This document shows positions 8,181 through 17,900 of a stretch of DNA of 50,889 nucleotides, in pieces. The position numbers and the translations under genes were made by a program. The first letter of the stretch is position 1, and each line of letters starts with the position of its first letter. This DNA is from Acidobacteriota bacterium. GTDB lineage: Bacteria > Acidobacteriota > Blastocatellia > Chloracidobacteriales > Chloracidobacteriaceae. Where the stretch lies: positions 1 through 50,889 of the forward strand of contig JACQXX010000021.1 in NCBI GenBank assembly GCA_016208495.1, read 5' to 3'. Under the pieces are notes generated by a model. The model saw only the letters and a program-made list of their open reading frames with translations. It did not search any database and was not told the origin of the DNA.

Positions 8181-8891
8181 TTATTCGAGGGTGATTTTGA
8201 CTTCGATGTCGCCAAACTGAACGATCTGGCCAGAAGCAATTGGGGTGCTGCCTTCAAGCGCCGTTGGCGAACCGGAGAGAAAAGTTCCATTTGTACTGCC
8301 TAAATCCTGCAAAATCAAATGATCTGGTGGAGAAAAGCGCAACACGGCGTGAAACTTTGAAACACTTGGATCTTCAATGACCAGCATGTTGTCACGGGTA
8401 CGACCGATTTTGATGGCGATATCTGACGGGAGAAGCTGGCTGAAAAGTTCCTGACCATCCGAAGTGCGGATCACCTGGAGGTAAATTGGCCGCACGGTGG
8501 ACGTCGTGGCGACCGAGACCGGTGCTTCAAACCCGACCCGCAGGGTTGGCGAGTCGTGGAAAACATCACTGATGACCTGAACCAGCACTCCGGCGCGCAG
8601 GCTGTAGCGCCGGTCACGAATAAATTGTTCGATGGATTCTTTGAGTTGTTGTGTCAGTTGGTCGCGGTGGGTGTCGGAAAGTTCGCAAAAGAGTTTGTAG
8701 GGCAGGGCGACGGTAATGACGTGCGGTGCGATATAGCGCGTTCCGTCGCGTTCGAGGCTTTGCTCCAAAAGTCGTTGCAACCGTGGGCTCAGCTTGAGAT
8801 AGAGTTCGCGCAAGTTTGTGTCTTGACCGCTTCCGGCGGAATCCAATTTACCTCCCAGGCTTTCAAGAATGCGGCGAAACCAGTGTTCCAT
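8181..8891 (-). CDS. FHA domain protein with DUF3662 N-terminus (FhaA-like)
   Basis: A 236-residue cytoplasmic protein. The N-terminal DUF3662-type domain (about 1-125) is followed by a C-terminal forkhead-associated domain (about 150-236). The FHA part has the phosphothreonine-binding pattern IKIGRTRDNMLVIEDPSVSK and LQDLGSTNGTFL with conserved GR, S, H and NG residues. Proteins of this architecture, such as mycobacterial FhaA, read phosphorylation by Hanks-type kinases. A Ser/Thr kinase (31853-33520) and a PP2C phosphatase (29716-30822) occur in the window, so a shared phospho-signalling circuit is plausible, though they are 20 kb away. The ATG is at 8891; rfaE1 follows after 50 nt. Confidence 0.88.
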   Translation of the reverse strand: MEHWFRRILESLGGKLDSAGSGQDTNLRELYLKLSPRLQRLLEQSLERDGTRYIAPHVITVALPYKLFCELSDTHRDQLTQQLKESIEQFIRDRRYSLRAGVLVQVISDVFHDSPTLRVGFEAPVSVATTSTVRPIYLQVIRTSDGQELFSQLLPSDIAIKIGRTRDNMLVIEDPSVSKFHAVLRFSPPDHLILQDLGSTNGTFLSGSPTALEGSTPIASGQIVQFGDIEVKITLE

Positions 8892-9002
8892 ACAGAATGA
8901 GGATTCAGAGGAAAAAAATAGCTAACTATCAGTAATTCAACTGGATAGCTGTTTTGCGGGTCATTCTTCAATACTGGCATAAACAGTGTTTGGGAAGCAA
9001 CG

Positions 9003-9179
9003 TCAGCGACGCTTTACCGATTGATACAGGACCTCCGCCAGCCAGCCAAACCCAATCCCCAACACAATACCAACCAGAAATTGTACAATCTGTCCAAATC
9101 CAAGAAATCGAGCGGTGCCCGCGCCCAGGATGACACCTGCAAAAAAGCCGGCGGTGTTGACAACTTCCTTTGTTTTCAT
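9003..9179 (-). CDS. Small membrane protein, two predicted helices
   Basis: 58 residues from the ATG at 9179, preceded by GTGGGG 5-10 nt upstream; an alternative in-frame ATG is 12 nt earlier. After MKTKEVVN the chain is hydrophobic (TAGFFAGVILGAGTARFLG, then IVQFLVGIVLGIGFGWLAEVLY) and ends VKRR. The glycine-rich pattern suggests two packed transmembrane helices. No family is recognised. It follows the 270-residue membrane protein gene by 26 nt on the same strand, so the two are probably cotranscribed. Confidence 0.6.
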   Translation of the reverse strand: MKTKEVVNTAGFFAGVILGAGTARFLGFGQIVQFLVGIVLGIGFGWLAEVLYQSVKRR

Positions 9180-9205
9180 GGAAAACCCCACGCAAGTGCT
9201 TCAAG

Positions 9206-10018
9206 TTAAGGTTTTAAGTTCAGGAACATGTGCGTTCGAACACATTCCATAAGGGTCGCTTTGACAAGGCCATCAGCGATCAGGCAGCCAATGCCAGCAG
9301 CGATTCGAAGTCGTCGAGAAGTATCTGGCGGATGAGTTGCTTCCGTCAACTGCCTGAAGGACCAGGCTGTAACTTCATAGGTAATAAATAAATAACCACA
9401 CCCGCGCAAAATGGACCAGAGATGCCAGCCCAGAACCAGCGCCAGCCAGCGGTTGGTGCTGACACCGATGAGTTGCGCGTTGTAATAATTCATCAAATCA
9501 ACTTCGTAAAACCCCTGGAAAAAAATGATGCTGCCCAACGAGGTATAGCCAAAGACAATGGCGGCTCCCAGCAGCAGGAAATGAGCCGGCACCCAGTTGG
9601 CCAGTTGATATTCCGGTTCATACCCGGTTTGTATCCAGGCCCAGGATTTTTTCCAGTAGGCTTCGGCATCGGGTAAAACCAGTGCCATTCCCTGGGGATC
9701 ATGGATGGAAAACAGAATTACCACCAAGGAATGAAACAGATAGGCTAACGCCAGGGTTGCCATTCCCTGGGGCCAGGCATTGATTCGAATACTGTATAAA
9801 CACACCACGGTCAACAATATCGCTGAAATCAACTGATGACCTTTGACCGACAGCCAGTACGAGCCGACAACCGGCAAAACCCCAATCAGAATCGCGGTTC
9901 CGATCCACCGCTGATGGCGACAGCATGGCTCGGCCAGATCTATGAAACGGCCAGCCGCTTTTCGCCACGCGGTTGGGATCGGAAATGGCCAGATCCAGTA
10001 TGGATGGCGGTGCATCAT
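9206..10018 (-). CDS. Multi-pass membrane protein of unknown function
   Basis: 270 residues with about six hydrophobic segments, including WIGTAILIGVLPVVGSYWL, ISAILLTVVCLYSIRI, MATLALAYLFHSLVVILF, AHFLLLGAAIVFGYTSLG and WLALVLGWHLWSIL. There is no signal peptide, nucleotide-binding motif or recognisable transporter signature. Aromatic residues are frequent. The gene belongs to a leftward group of membrane proteins (permease-like, 186-residue single-span, 41-residue, this one and a 58-residue one), suggesting a shared membrane function. The ATG-ATG start has no strong ribosome binding site. I do not recognise the family. Confidence 0.65.
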   Translation of the reverse strand: MMHRHPYWIWPFPIPTAWRKAAGRFIDLAEPCCRHQRWIGTAILIGVLPVVGSYWLSVKGHQLISAILLTVVCLYSIRINAWPQGMATLALAYLFHSLVVILFSIHDPQGMALVLPDAEAYWKKSWAWIQTGYEPEYQLANWVPAHFLLLGAAIVFGYTSLGSIIFFQGFYEVDLMNYYNAQLIGVSTNRWLALVLGWHLWSILRGCGYLFITYEVTAWSFRQLTEATHPPDTSRRLRIAAGIGCLIADGLVKATLMECVRTHMFLNLKP

Positions 10019-10262
10019 GGGTTGGAATGGGCAATTCCCAGTTTGGAAAGGTACTCATACCAGTTTGTAGTCAGTAGATCGTAGTCAGTAATTCACTAAC
10101 TTCAATTGATTGAATTACTTGACTGTTTTCTAAGACGATCACTTCATTCCAAAATGGTATCACTCTGTGGAGTTGAGACTGAGAATGCTGGTCATGCGTG
10201 AGGCTGATAGCCAGCTTCACGGCAAATCAATAATGTGAAAAAAGAGTTGAAAAAAGAGCAGT

Positions 10263-10470
10263 TTTGAACCCGCGAAGCGGGTGGCAGGTTCGTCGCCCAG
10301 GGTGCAATCCTGGGAAAAAGTTCGTTCCTCACCCCCCGTCCAGCCAGCCGCCGCCTACGGCGGCTGGACGGGCGGGGAAAAGGTAGGGGATGACCAGGTT
10401 CCCAGGGCTCGAAGACTCGCCCTGGGCTACGAGCCGGCGCCCAGTTCTGGGCTGAGAACCAAAAACGGCT
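10263..10470. repeat. REP-like double hairpin and GC-rich palindromes
   Basis: This 476-bp gap carries AACCCGCGAAGCGGGT, a spacer, then GCCCAGGGTGCAATCCTGGG. It has the same two-hairpin layout as the units at 6836-6882, but with stem bases changed on both sides. A GC-rich hairpin at about 10338-10374 (AGCCGCC, GCCTAC, GGCGGCT core) and an inverted CCCAGGGCTCGAAGACTCG unit near 10400 follow. No gene is supported in 10019-10494. Confidence 0.65.
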
Positions 10471-10494
10471 TCAGCTCTTAACTGGTATCAATGG

Positions 10495-10620
10495 TTAACG
10501 TCTTGGAATTGGAATAATGTACCATCCCGTGGTGAAATAAAGGATGGCATTTCCGACTACAAAGATGAGGATAAACCAGACAATCCCACCCCACCCGCTA
10601 TCATCATCATCGTCACTCAT
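10495..10620 (-). CDS. 41-residue single-span membrane protein
   Basis: A very short gene. ATG at 10620, stop at 10497-10495. The peptide starts MSDDDDDSGWGG, has one hydrophobic helix IVWFILIFVVGNAILYF and ends TTGWYIIPIPRR. GAGGA lies 6-10 nt before the ATG, a strong ribosome binding site. The acidic N-terminus followed by a helix and a basic C-terminus looks like a designed membrane micropeptide rather than chance. It lies between two membrane-protein genes on the same strand and may be an accessory subunit. Function unknown. Confidence 0.6.
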   Translation of the reverse strand: MSDDDDDSGWGGIVWFILIFVVGNAILYFTTGWYIIPIPRR

Positions 10621-10899
10621 ACAGTTTCCTCGCTTTCTCAACGATTCATTCAAAAAACTGGTGTGAAGTCTCCCTGCAGGTTGGCACGTTCAGGAGAACG
10701 ACTGATCATTACCTGGGCGCTTCCAACGACTGGTCGTCGGAAAACCAAAAAATGGCTGTTTATAACCTGCAAGATTGAATGTTGTTTGATTGTAACTGAC
10801 ACTGAATGAACTACTTGTTGCGATGTAACTTCCCAACAATACACATTTGCTCAAAGGCCGGCAAGGTCAAAACAAAGGAAATGACAAAAGAATTTTTAC
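10621..10899. other. Non-coding gap
   Basis: 279 bases between the 41-residue gene and the 186-residue gene. A 64-codon minus-strand frame exists (10650-10844), but its product has no recognisable pattern. I see no clear RNA, terminator or repeat here. Confidence 0.4.
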
Positions 10900-11460
10900 T
10901 TACCTGATTGGAGCGCGCCCAATTGTATTTTCTGGCTGTAATGCCTGCTGAATTTGCTCAACCAGGGCGGTGTCGTGGCGTTGCTCAGCCCAGTTCAGTG
11001 CTTTTTGAAGGATCGGAATGGCTTCTGAATGGTTTGACTGCTCCAGAAAGAAGACCGCTCGCCGTTGCTGGTCAGGGTTTCCGCAGACCAGCGTTCGTTC
11101 GGCACGCGTCAGATACAGTGGTGCATCCAGTCTGGTCAGGAGGCGCGGGGCAAGGTCAGATGGATTGGCGGCAAGCATCCAATCGTCATAGAGTCGAAGC
11201 CGGTCAGGCTGGGGTAAGTGTTGAAACTGGGTTATTTCAGAGACTGAGAAATCTCCGTCCACGGCTGAATCAACCAGTGGTTTCAAATTTGCCGGGAGTG
11301 CCTGATAGGTTTCAGACCGGTATTTTTCAAAGAACGTGCGTTGCGTGGCAATTCCAGCCGCCAGGACCACACTGCCAGCAAAAAGGCCGCCAATCAGAAG
11401 GAGTTGTCCCGTTAGTGATCGAAGATCATCCGGTGAGAGCCGTTTATGAAGCGGTTGCAT
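10900..11460 (-). CDS. Single-span membrane protein, permease partner
   Basis: 186 residues from the ATG at 11460, with AGGACGG about 7-13 nt upstream; an in-frame TTG lies 18 nt earlier. One hydrophobic segment near the N-terminus (LLLIGGLFAGSVVLAAGIA) is followed by a mainly helical soluble region with repeated short helices (NPDQQRRAVFFLEQSNHSEAI, LQKALNWAEQRHDTALVEQI) reminiscent of TPR or HEAT-like packing. The start overlaps the end of the permease-like gene by 17 nt, a translationally coupled arrangement that strongly suggests the two products work together. No family recognised. Confidence 0.7.
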   Translation of the reverse strand: MQPLHKRLSPDDLRSLTGQLLLIGGLFAGSVVLAAGIATQRTFFEKYRSETYQALPANLKPLVDSAVDGDFSVSEITQFQHLPQPDRLRLYDDWMLAANPSDLAPRLLTRLDAPLYLTRAERTLVCGNPDQQRRAVFFLEQSNHSEAIPILQKALNWAEQRHDTALVEQIQQALQPENTIGRAPIR

Positions 11461-13129
11461 GTCCAAACCGTCCTGCAAAAACCCGTTTTACCTGCCACTG
11501 AAGACCGATGACCACCAGGACCAGCAGGGCCAGGTATCCGGCAAAAATGGGTGCTGATCGAAGCGCTGCCACGTGGGCAACGCCAAAAAATAAAGCTGCC
11601 GTATTGATGGCTGCGGTTGTTCCAACATTTCGACCGAGAATTCCTCCTCTGGCCAGCGGCATTGAAAAAGGCAATCGGCGCGTCACTCCAAGCAGCGCCG
11701 CTGAACAGCCAGCATCCACAACCAGCCACCCGGTGATGCCATGGAGCAGGGCATAGAGTGGCTGCTGCCACTGGATTCCAAGCACCAGGATCATTCCCAA
11801 CAGGACTGGGAGCAGAATCTGCGTCATCACCGCTTTGCGCATCCCCTGGGCCACCGCAAGTGGGTTCTGGAGCGGGGCTGTCTGTACTATCCAGGCGGCT
11901 TCATAGGCTTGACTGTAGTTCAAATTGGTGAAGATGGTCGGAATCGGCATCACGAGCAGGTACAGGCTCATCACCGGGATTGCCGCCTCGCGTGACGGCA
12001 TCCAAAAGGGACAGTCCAGTCGGTTTGTCAGAAAGCCTAAACCAAAAAGCGCAACGGCCATTCCCATTGTCGGCCAGATTCGCATGCGAAGATCCTGATC
12101 CCGGCGCAGCATCGTGCCGCACAGCCAGTACACGGCACGTTCGGGACGTGATCTGGTCAGCCAATCGGTTATCTGTCCACCCAGACGACCTGGAATTGCG
12201 AGTGGGGGAAGTTCGATGCGCTGCCAGGCGGCATTCCCTGGACTTAAATGTTGAAACGACTGTGAAAGTTGACGCAGGACCAGGGCCCATAAGCCAATCA
12301 TCACCACGAAGGCAATTCCGAAAATCCACCACTGCGCCTGCATCAGGCCATCTCGGAAACTATCAACGGCGGACGCCAGCCAGCTTGATGGCAGGTAGAC
12401 GAGCCACGGCGGCGGGGTATAGGCCACCATTTCAATCCGCCCCTGAGTATCTCGGAAAATAGCCTGTCCGCCATAAAAGGCGACCATAATCAAAATAATT
12501 TGAGTCCAGGCCAGCAACTCGCGGGCTTTATCGCCTGGATGTGTCTGAAACCAGAGGGCATACACCAAAATGATACTGGCGACCGTGATCAGATTGGCTA
12601 TGGTGGCAACCGTGAGATAAACCAGCGGAAATACCCAGGTGGTATCGCGCAATCCAAGCCCAATGATAGCTGGAAAGAGGTTCAAAGCGGCAGTCATCAT
12701 CAGCACGTAGCCAAGCAAATTGGTCAAACGTGCCGCCGAATACGTCCGACCAAAGACAGGATGATGCCCAAGGGTATTGATATCGCCCGGATCAAAAACC
12801 ACTTCATTGAATTCAACAATGATGGCCGTCCCAATCATGGCCATTGAAGTTGAAAGACAGACAAAGGTGAAAAACCAGGCATCAACGCGAGTAAACAGGA
12901 CAGTCGCCACTAGCCCGCCCAGGATCAGGTATTGACCGACGATCCAAAAGAGCGGAGAGATTGCTTCCGTTGGTTTTGAGGCCGTGGCACGACCAAAAAA
13001 CTGACTGCGCAGGTCCATGACGACAAACACAGTCAGCAATGCTCGAAACGAGCGGGTGTGAATCCCAAGCCAGTTTAAAAACCGGTCAATGGCTGTGCCT
13101 GATCGCTGCAATCCATCATGAGGGGTCAT
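11444..13129 (-). CDS. Multi-pass membrane protein resembling an ABC-2 type permease
   Basis: 561 residues from the ATG at 13129; the longer frame begins with a TTG two codons earlier. Roughly 11-13 hydrophobic segments are seen, for example ISPLFWIVGQYLILGGLVATVLF, FFTFVCLSTSMAMIGTAII, LLGYVLMMTAALNLFPAIIG and ANLITVASIILVYALW. A loop with DPGDINTLGHHPVFGRTY after the second helix pair resembles the segment of some large ABC-2 type exporter permeases. No ATPase gene is adjacent, so the assignment is tentative. It is coupled by overlap to the 186-residue gene. Neighbouring small membrane proteins suggest a complex. Confidence 0.55.
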   Translation of the reverse strand: MTPHDGLQRSGTAIDRFLNWLGIHTRSFRALLTVFVVMDLRSQFFGRATASKPTEAISPLFWIVGQYLILGGLVATVLFTRVDAWFFTFVCLSTSMAMIGTAIIVEFNEVVFDPGDINTLGHHPVFGRTYSAARLTNLLGYVLMMTAALNLFPAIIGLGLRDTTWVFPLVYLTVATIANLITVASIILVYALWFQTHPGDKARELLAWTQIILIMVAFYGGQAIFRDTQGRIEMVAYTPPPWLVYLPSSWLASAVDSFRDGLMQAQWWIFGIAFVVMIGLWALVLRQLSQSFQHLSPGNAAWQRIELPPLAIPGRLGGQITDWLTRSRPERAVYWLCGTMLRRDQDLRMRIWPTMGMAVALFGLGFLTNRLDCPFWMPSREAAIPVMSLYLLVMPIPTIFTNLNYSQAYEAAWIVQTAPLQNPLAVAQGMRKAVMTQILLPVLLGMILVLGIQWQQPLYALLHGITGWLVVDAGCSAALLGVTRRLPFSMPLARGGILGRNVGTTAAINTAALFFGVAHVAALRSAPIFAGYLALLVLVVIGLQWQVKRVFAGRFGHATAS

Positions 13130-13184
13130 AAACAATCAGAAAAACCGCGGGAAGTAATACCATTTAGGGCTGAAGGGTATCGGG

Positions 13185-13315
13185 CTAAGGGATAAGGGAA
13201 CAGAGCCCGATCTGGACAAGGGGACAAGAGGACAAAGGGACAAGGAGAAAAACATTCTCCCGCTCCCAACGCCGGGAGGAGGATCTCCTTGTCTCCCCAT
13301 CTCCTTATCTCAAAC
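13185..13315. repeat. Inverted pair of short tandem repeats
   Basis: Left arm of GGACAAG-type units (13215-13245, including GGGACAAGGAGA) and right arm of complementary type (TCTCCTTGTCTCCCCATCTC, from 13285) around a short spacer. It is one of the bookended intergenic arrays in the window and lies between the permease-like gene and the icd terminator. Confidence 0.6.
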
Positions 13316-13395
13316 AGGCTCATATTTCCTTATCCTGGCGCTTATGACCGGCACCGTGGTCCGGGTATCCTCCGGCAGCTTGACGTCGCTTTCAT

Positions 13396-13430
13396 AAAAA
13401 ACGGCTTGACACTCGTTCAGTGTCAAGCCG
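13396..13430 (-). terminator. Intrinsic terminator of icd
   Basis: On the minus strand a perfect 12-bp stem (CGGCTTGACACT with AGTGTCAAGCCG, 5-nt loop) is followed directly by TTTTTT. It begins 41 nt past the icd stop, in the correct orientation for rho-independent termination. Confidence 0.92.
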
Positions 13431-13471
13431 CGGGATTTCAAAGCCGCGTCAAGCTGCGGCACTCCAAAAAA

Positions 13472-14716
13472 TTACATGTTTTCCACAATCGCGGCGGCAA
13501 ACTCGCTGGTTTTGACCTTGGTGGCGCCTTCCATCTGGCGTTCAAAGTCATAGGTCACGCGTTTTTGAGCGATGGTTTTTTCAAAGCCGCTCATGATGAG
13601 ATTGGCGGCTTCGTTCCAGCCCATATGCTCAAACATCATCACGCCTGAGAGAATCACTGATCCGGGGTTGATGACATCTTTGTCGGCATATTTCGGAGCT
13701 GTTCCGTGCGTGGCTTCAAACACAGCGCCAAAATCGCCGATGTTGCCACCGGGAGCAATCCCAAGTCCGCCAACCTGGGCCGCGGCGGCGTCTGACAGGT
13801 AGTCACCGTTGAGGTTTGGCGTCGCCAGCACGTCATATTCATCAGGACGAATCAAGATTTGCTGGAACATTGAATCGGCAATCCGGTCTTTGATCAGGAT
13901 TTTGCCTTCGGGCATCTCGCCGTCATATTTGTCCCAGAGTTCCTGTTCGCTCACGGTGACATCGGCAAACTCTTCACGAGCCAGTTCATAGCCCCAATCC
14001 CGGAACGCGCCTTCCGTAAACTTCATGATGTTGCCTTTGTGGACCAGCGTCACACTGGGGCGATTGTGATCAATCGCGTATTGAATCGCCCGGCGAATCA
14101 GCCGTTTGCTGCCAAAGGCCGACATGGGCTTGATGCCAAGTCCGCTTTCCGGTCGGATTTTTTTGCCGAGTTTATCGCCCAAAAACTCAATCAACTGATT
14201 GGCTTCATCGGTGCCAGCTTTAAATTCAATCCCGGCATAGACGTCTTCGGTGTTTTCACGAAAGAGCACAATGTCGAGTTTGTCAGGATTTTTGACCGGT
14301 GACGGCACACCGCTGAAATAACGAACCGGACGCACACAGGCATAGAGGTCCAGATCCTTGCGGAGCGCGACGTTGAGCGAGCGAAAGCCTCCGCCGACCG
14401 GCGTGGTCAATGGTCCTTTGATCGCCACGACAAACTCGCGAATGGCATTGAGGCTGTCTTCTGGAAACCAGTTGCCAAACTTTTCATAGGCTTTTTCGCC
14501 AGCGAAGATTTCAAACCATTTGACTGACCGCTGGCCGCCGTAGGCTTTTTCAACCGCGCCGTCAAACACCAGTTGTGATGCCTTCCAGATGTCGCGACCC
14601 GTGCCGTCGCCTTCGATAAAAGGAATAATCGGATGGTTGGGAACATTCAATTTCCCATTCTCAATGGTAATTTTCTGTCCGTCCGTAGGGACTTCGACCC
14701 CGTTAAATGAAGCCAT
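13472..14716 (-). CDS. icd: NADP-dependent isocitrate dehydrogenase
   Basis: 414 residues from the ATG at 14716, chosen because AGGAGG ends 6 nt upstream; the frame could be extended 17 codons but without a binding site. It oxidises isocitrate to 2-oxoglutarate and CO2 in the TCA cycle. The substrate loop [20 protein letters not shown] contains the serine phosphorylated by AceK in E. coli. NADP preference is indicated by HGTAPKYAD and VTYDFER, which keep the Lys-Tyr and Tyr/Arg residues that hold the 2'-phosphate. Length matches the E. coli type. It is a single-gene unit with its own terminator, divergent from the TPR-CHAT gene. Confidence 0.96.
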   Translation of the reverse strand: MASFNGVEVPTDGQKITIENGKLNVPNHPIIPFIEGDGTGRDIWKASQLVFDGAVEKAYGGQRSVKWFEIFAGEKAYEKFGNWFPEDSLNAIREFVVAIKGPLTTPVGGGFRSLNVALRKDLDLYACVRPVRYFSGVPSPVKNPDKLDIVLFRENTEDVYAGIEFKAGTDEANQLIEFLGDKLGKKIRPESGLGIKPMSAFGSKRLIRRAIQYAIDHNRPSVTLVHKGNIMKFTEGAFRDWGYELAREEFADVTVSEQELWDKYDGEMPEGKILIKDRIADSMFQQILIRPDEYDVLATPNLNGDYLSDAAAAQVGGLGIAPGGNIGDFGAVFEATHGTAPKYADKDVINPGSVILSGVMMFEHMGWNEAANLIMSGFEKTIAQKRVTYDFERQMEGATKVKTSEFAAAIVENM

Positions 14717-14962
14717 GTGATGCCTCCTAAATTTCGATGTTTCAAAGGAATAATGACGTGAGGACACTACAGGATACTGTAATGAATGTTGTGGAAGCGC
14801 TGAGTCTATTCAGTTGGGGGAAAGTGTCAAGAAGGCTTTGTTTATTATTTTCAAGCACAAGCGTGGTGGTTCCTTGTTTCAGACCCCAGATTCAGCGAAG
14901 ATACTCTCTCCATCCCAAATCACGTTTCATTTCTTCAATTTCCAGCTCAAAAACGACTGTAT

Positions 14963-17900
14963 ATGAAGCCCATTTCTCTCTTTTCTCTGTGCATGACTGT
15001 GTGCCTTGCCGTCAATGCTCCATATTTAGCGGGAGTATCTGATCTGTTTTCACGAATTTATCCTGGTTTGGTTCAGGTACAACCCATGACCGAACTGGTA
15101 CCAGGGGGGCATGTCTTGCGTGACTTAAAGGGTGGGGAAACACATAGTTACACGCTGAAGCTAAAAGTGGATCAATTTGTGGACCTGCAGGTGATGCAAA
15201 AAGGCGCGGATGTGGTGCTGCGCATTTGTGGCCCGGATGGGGCAAAACTTCAGGAAATTGACAGCCCAAATGGTTCGGACGGCCCGGAATCGTTGTTTTG
15301 GGTTTCGTCTATCGCAGGCGAGTATCGGGTGGAAGTGAGGTCCCTCGAAAAAAATGCACCTTCCGGCCAGTATGAAATTGAACTCCGAACCGTGCGTCAG
15401 GCAACTGAGGCAGATCGTGAGCTTGGCAGCACCATTCAACTTGATCTGGAGGCGGCTGAATTCCTGAAAGCAAACCAGCTTGATCGGGCGCTTCCACTCG
15501 TCGAAAAAGCCCAGGCGATTCGTGAAAAATTTCTGCCAATTGAACATGTACAGGTACTTACCGGGCTCGACCGGTTGTCGCGTCTCTACCAGGCAGCAGG
15601 TGAAAATGCCCGCTGGATTTCAACCGAAGAACGGCGGGTTGCTGCCTACCGCAAAGCTTTAGGACCAGAGCATCCAAATGTTGCGGTGATGTTCAACGAT
15701 CTGGCAGTGGCCTATCAGAGTCTTGAAAATTTGGCCCAGGCTGAATCCCTCTTTCAACAGGCGCTGGCGATTTATGAAAAAACCCTTGGCCCGGAACATC
15801 GGGAAGTCTCGGTGACGATGAACAATTTAGGGCTTTTGTACCAGGCCAAAGGCGAATATACGAAGGCCGAAACTTTCTTTTTAAAATCACTGGTGATGCG
15901 AGAAAAGCTTTTTCCTCCAGGTCACCCAATAATTGATCAGGCCCGCAACAACCTGGGCTGGCTGTATCGGGAAAAGGGGGAGTACGGTAAAGCCGAAGCC
16001 ATTTTGCAGCAAGCGTTAATCGGTTTAGAAAAATCCATTGGCCCCCAACACCGCAATGTGGCTTATGTGTTGCTCAATTTGGCGAGCGTGTATCAAGACC
16101 TGGGCAACCTGGGAAAATCTGAGCTTTTGCTACAGCGGGCTCTCAATATTCGGGAAAAAGCATTGGGTCCAGATCATCCTGAAGTGGCCGTGACACTCAA
16201 CAACCTGGGGTATTTGTATCGGGAAAAAGGCGATTATGACAAAGCGATCCAGCTTCTGGAGCGGGCACTGACAATTTATGAAAAGAAGCTCGGCACTGAG
16301 CATCGCGAAATAGCGAACTCATTGAATAATATTGGCTTAGCCTATTTTGGTAAAAAAGAATTCACTCGGGCTGAACAATATTTTCAACGCGCTCAGGCCA
16401 TGTATGAAAAGGTCCTGGGACCTGACCATCAACTGGTGGCTCGACCACTTGCCAATCTGGCAAACGTGTATCAGGAAACAGGCCAACTGACTCAGGCTGA
16501 GGCCCTTTTACAACGTGCATTAAAAATTACCAACCACTCAGTCGGCCAGGAATCAGTCCTTTCGGCCAAAATACTGGCGAATGCGGGCAAGGTGAGTCAG
16601 CAAAATGCCGACTATTTGGCTGCCGAGCAGTATTTTCAACAAGCGCTGATGATTTGGGAAAAAACCTGTGATGATGCCTATCCGCTTCTGGGGAACACTT
16701 TGACCCAATTGTCTCGGCTCTATCAAGTAACCGGTAATTTTCCCAAAGCGATTGAAGCTCAGGTTCGAGCAAATGAAACCAGAGAGCGTGATCTGGCCCG
16801 CAATCTGGTCACTGGTTCTGAGCGCCAGAAACTCACCTATCTTGAACTTAGCTCCAAAGAGAAAGACATATCACTCTCACTTCATCTTCAGCACCAGTTT
16901 GACAACGCACTGGCCGCCCGAATGGCGTTCCAGGTTCTTCTCGTTCGTAAGGGGCGGGCGCTAGATGCGATGACGGATGTCATGGAGCGTCTTCGCCGAC
17001 AGGCTGGGCCCGAAGACCAGAAACTTATTGACAATCTGGCGGCTGAAAAAACCGCACTCTCGCAACTGACGTTGCGAGGGCCTGGGAAAGAAGGCGCGGC
17101 AACATATCGCACGACACTTCAATCCCTCGAAGCCAAAGTCGAGCAACTCGAAGCCGCGCTCAGTGCCAGAAGTGCTGAATATCGGGTTCAAACTCAAGTT
17201 GTGACGCTTGAAGCCGTCACAAAGGCCATCCCGGCTGATTCGGTGCTGGTGGAATATGTCGAGTATCGTCCCTTTGATGCCAAAACAGCCGGCTTCGGCA
17301 AGCCTCGCTATGCGGCGTATGTGCTGGACCATACCGGGAAACTGGCCTGGGCTGATTTGGGCGAGGCCGAGAAAATCGAAGGACTGGTTCAACAGTTCCG
17401 GTCGGTGCTTCGGACAAAATCCGCCAACCTGGAACGGCAAGTGAAGCCCGCCGCCCGGGCAATAGACGATCTGGTGATGGCACCTATCCGCCGATTGGCG
17501 GGAAACAAACGCCATTTGTTGATTTCACCGGATGGCGCCTTAAACCTGGTTCCCTTCGGCGCGTTGGTGGACCAGAAAGGGCGCTTTCTGGTTAAAACCT
17601 ATACCACAACCTATCTGACCAGTGGCCGTGATCTACTTCGGATGCAGGGTGGGATTCCAAATCAGCATCCGCCGCTGGTGGTGGCTTCGCCTGATTTTGG
17701 CTCGCAGACTGATACCTCAGCCCTCGAATCAGGGAGAACTCTCGTTCTGAACGACGTTCGAGTATTCTTTTTGCCACTTCCCGGAACACAAAAAGAAGCT
17801 CAGTCCTTGCAGCATATATTTCCAACGGCGACCGTGGTTACTGGGAGCGCGGCCACTGAAACCGCTCTCAAACAGGCAAAAAGTCCGAAATTGCTCCATA

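Noticed and set aside
10281-10481. Plus-strand 66-codon frame
   Set aside because: It consists of REP-like hairpin sequence; no family or ribosome binding site.
10650-10844. Minus-strand 64-codon frame in the gap
   Set aside because: No binding site, no recognisable pattern; kept as non-coding.
10908-11501. Plus-strand 197-codon reading frame
   Set aside because: It is antisense to the 186-residue gene, which has a ribosome binding site, a membrane helix and coupling to its neighbour.
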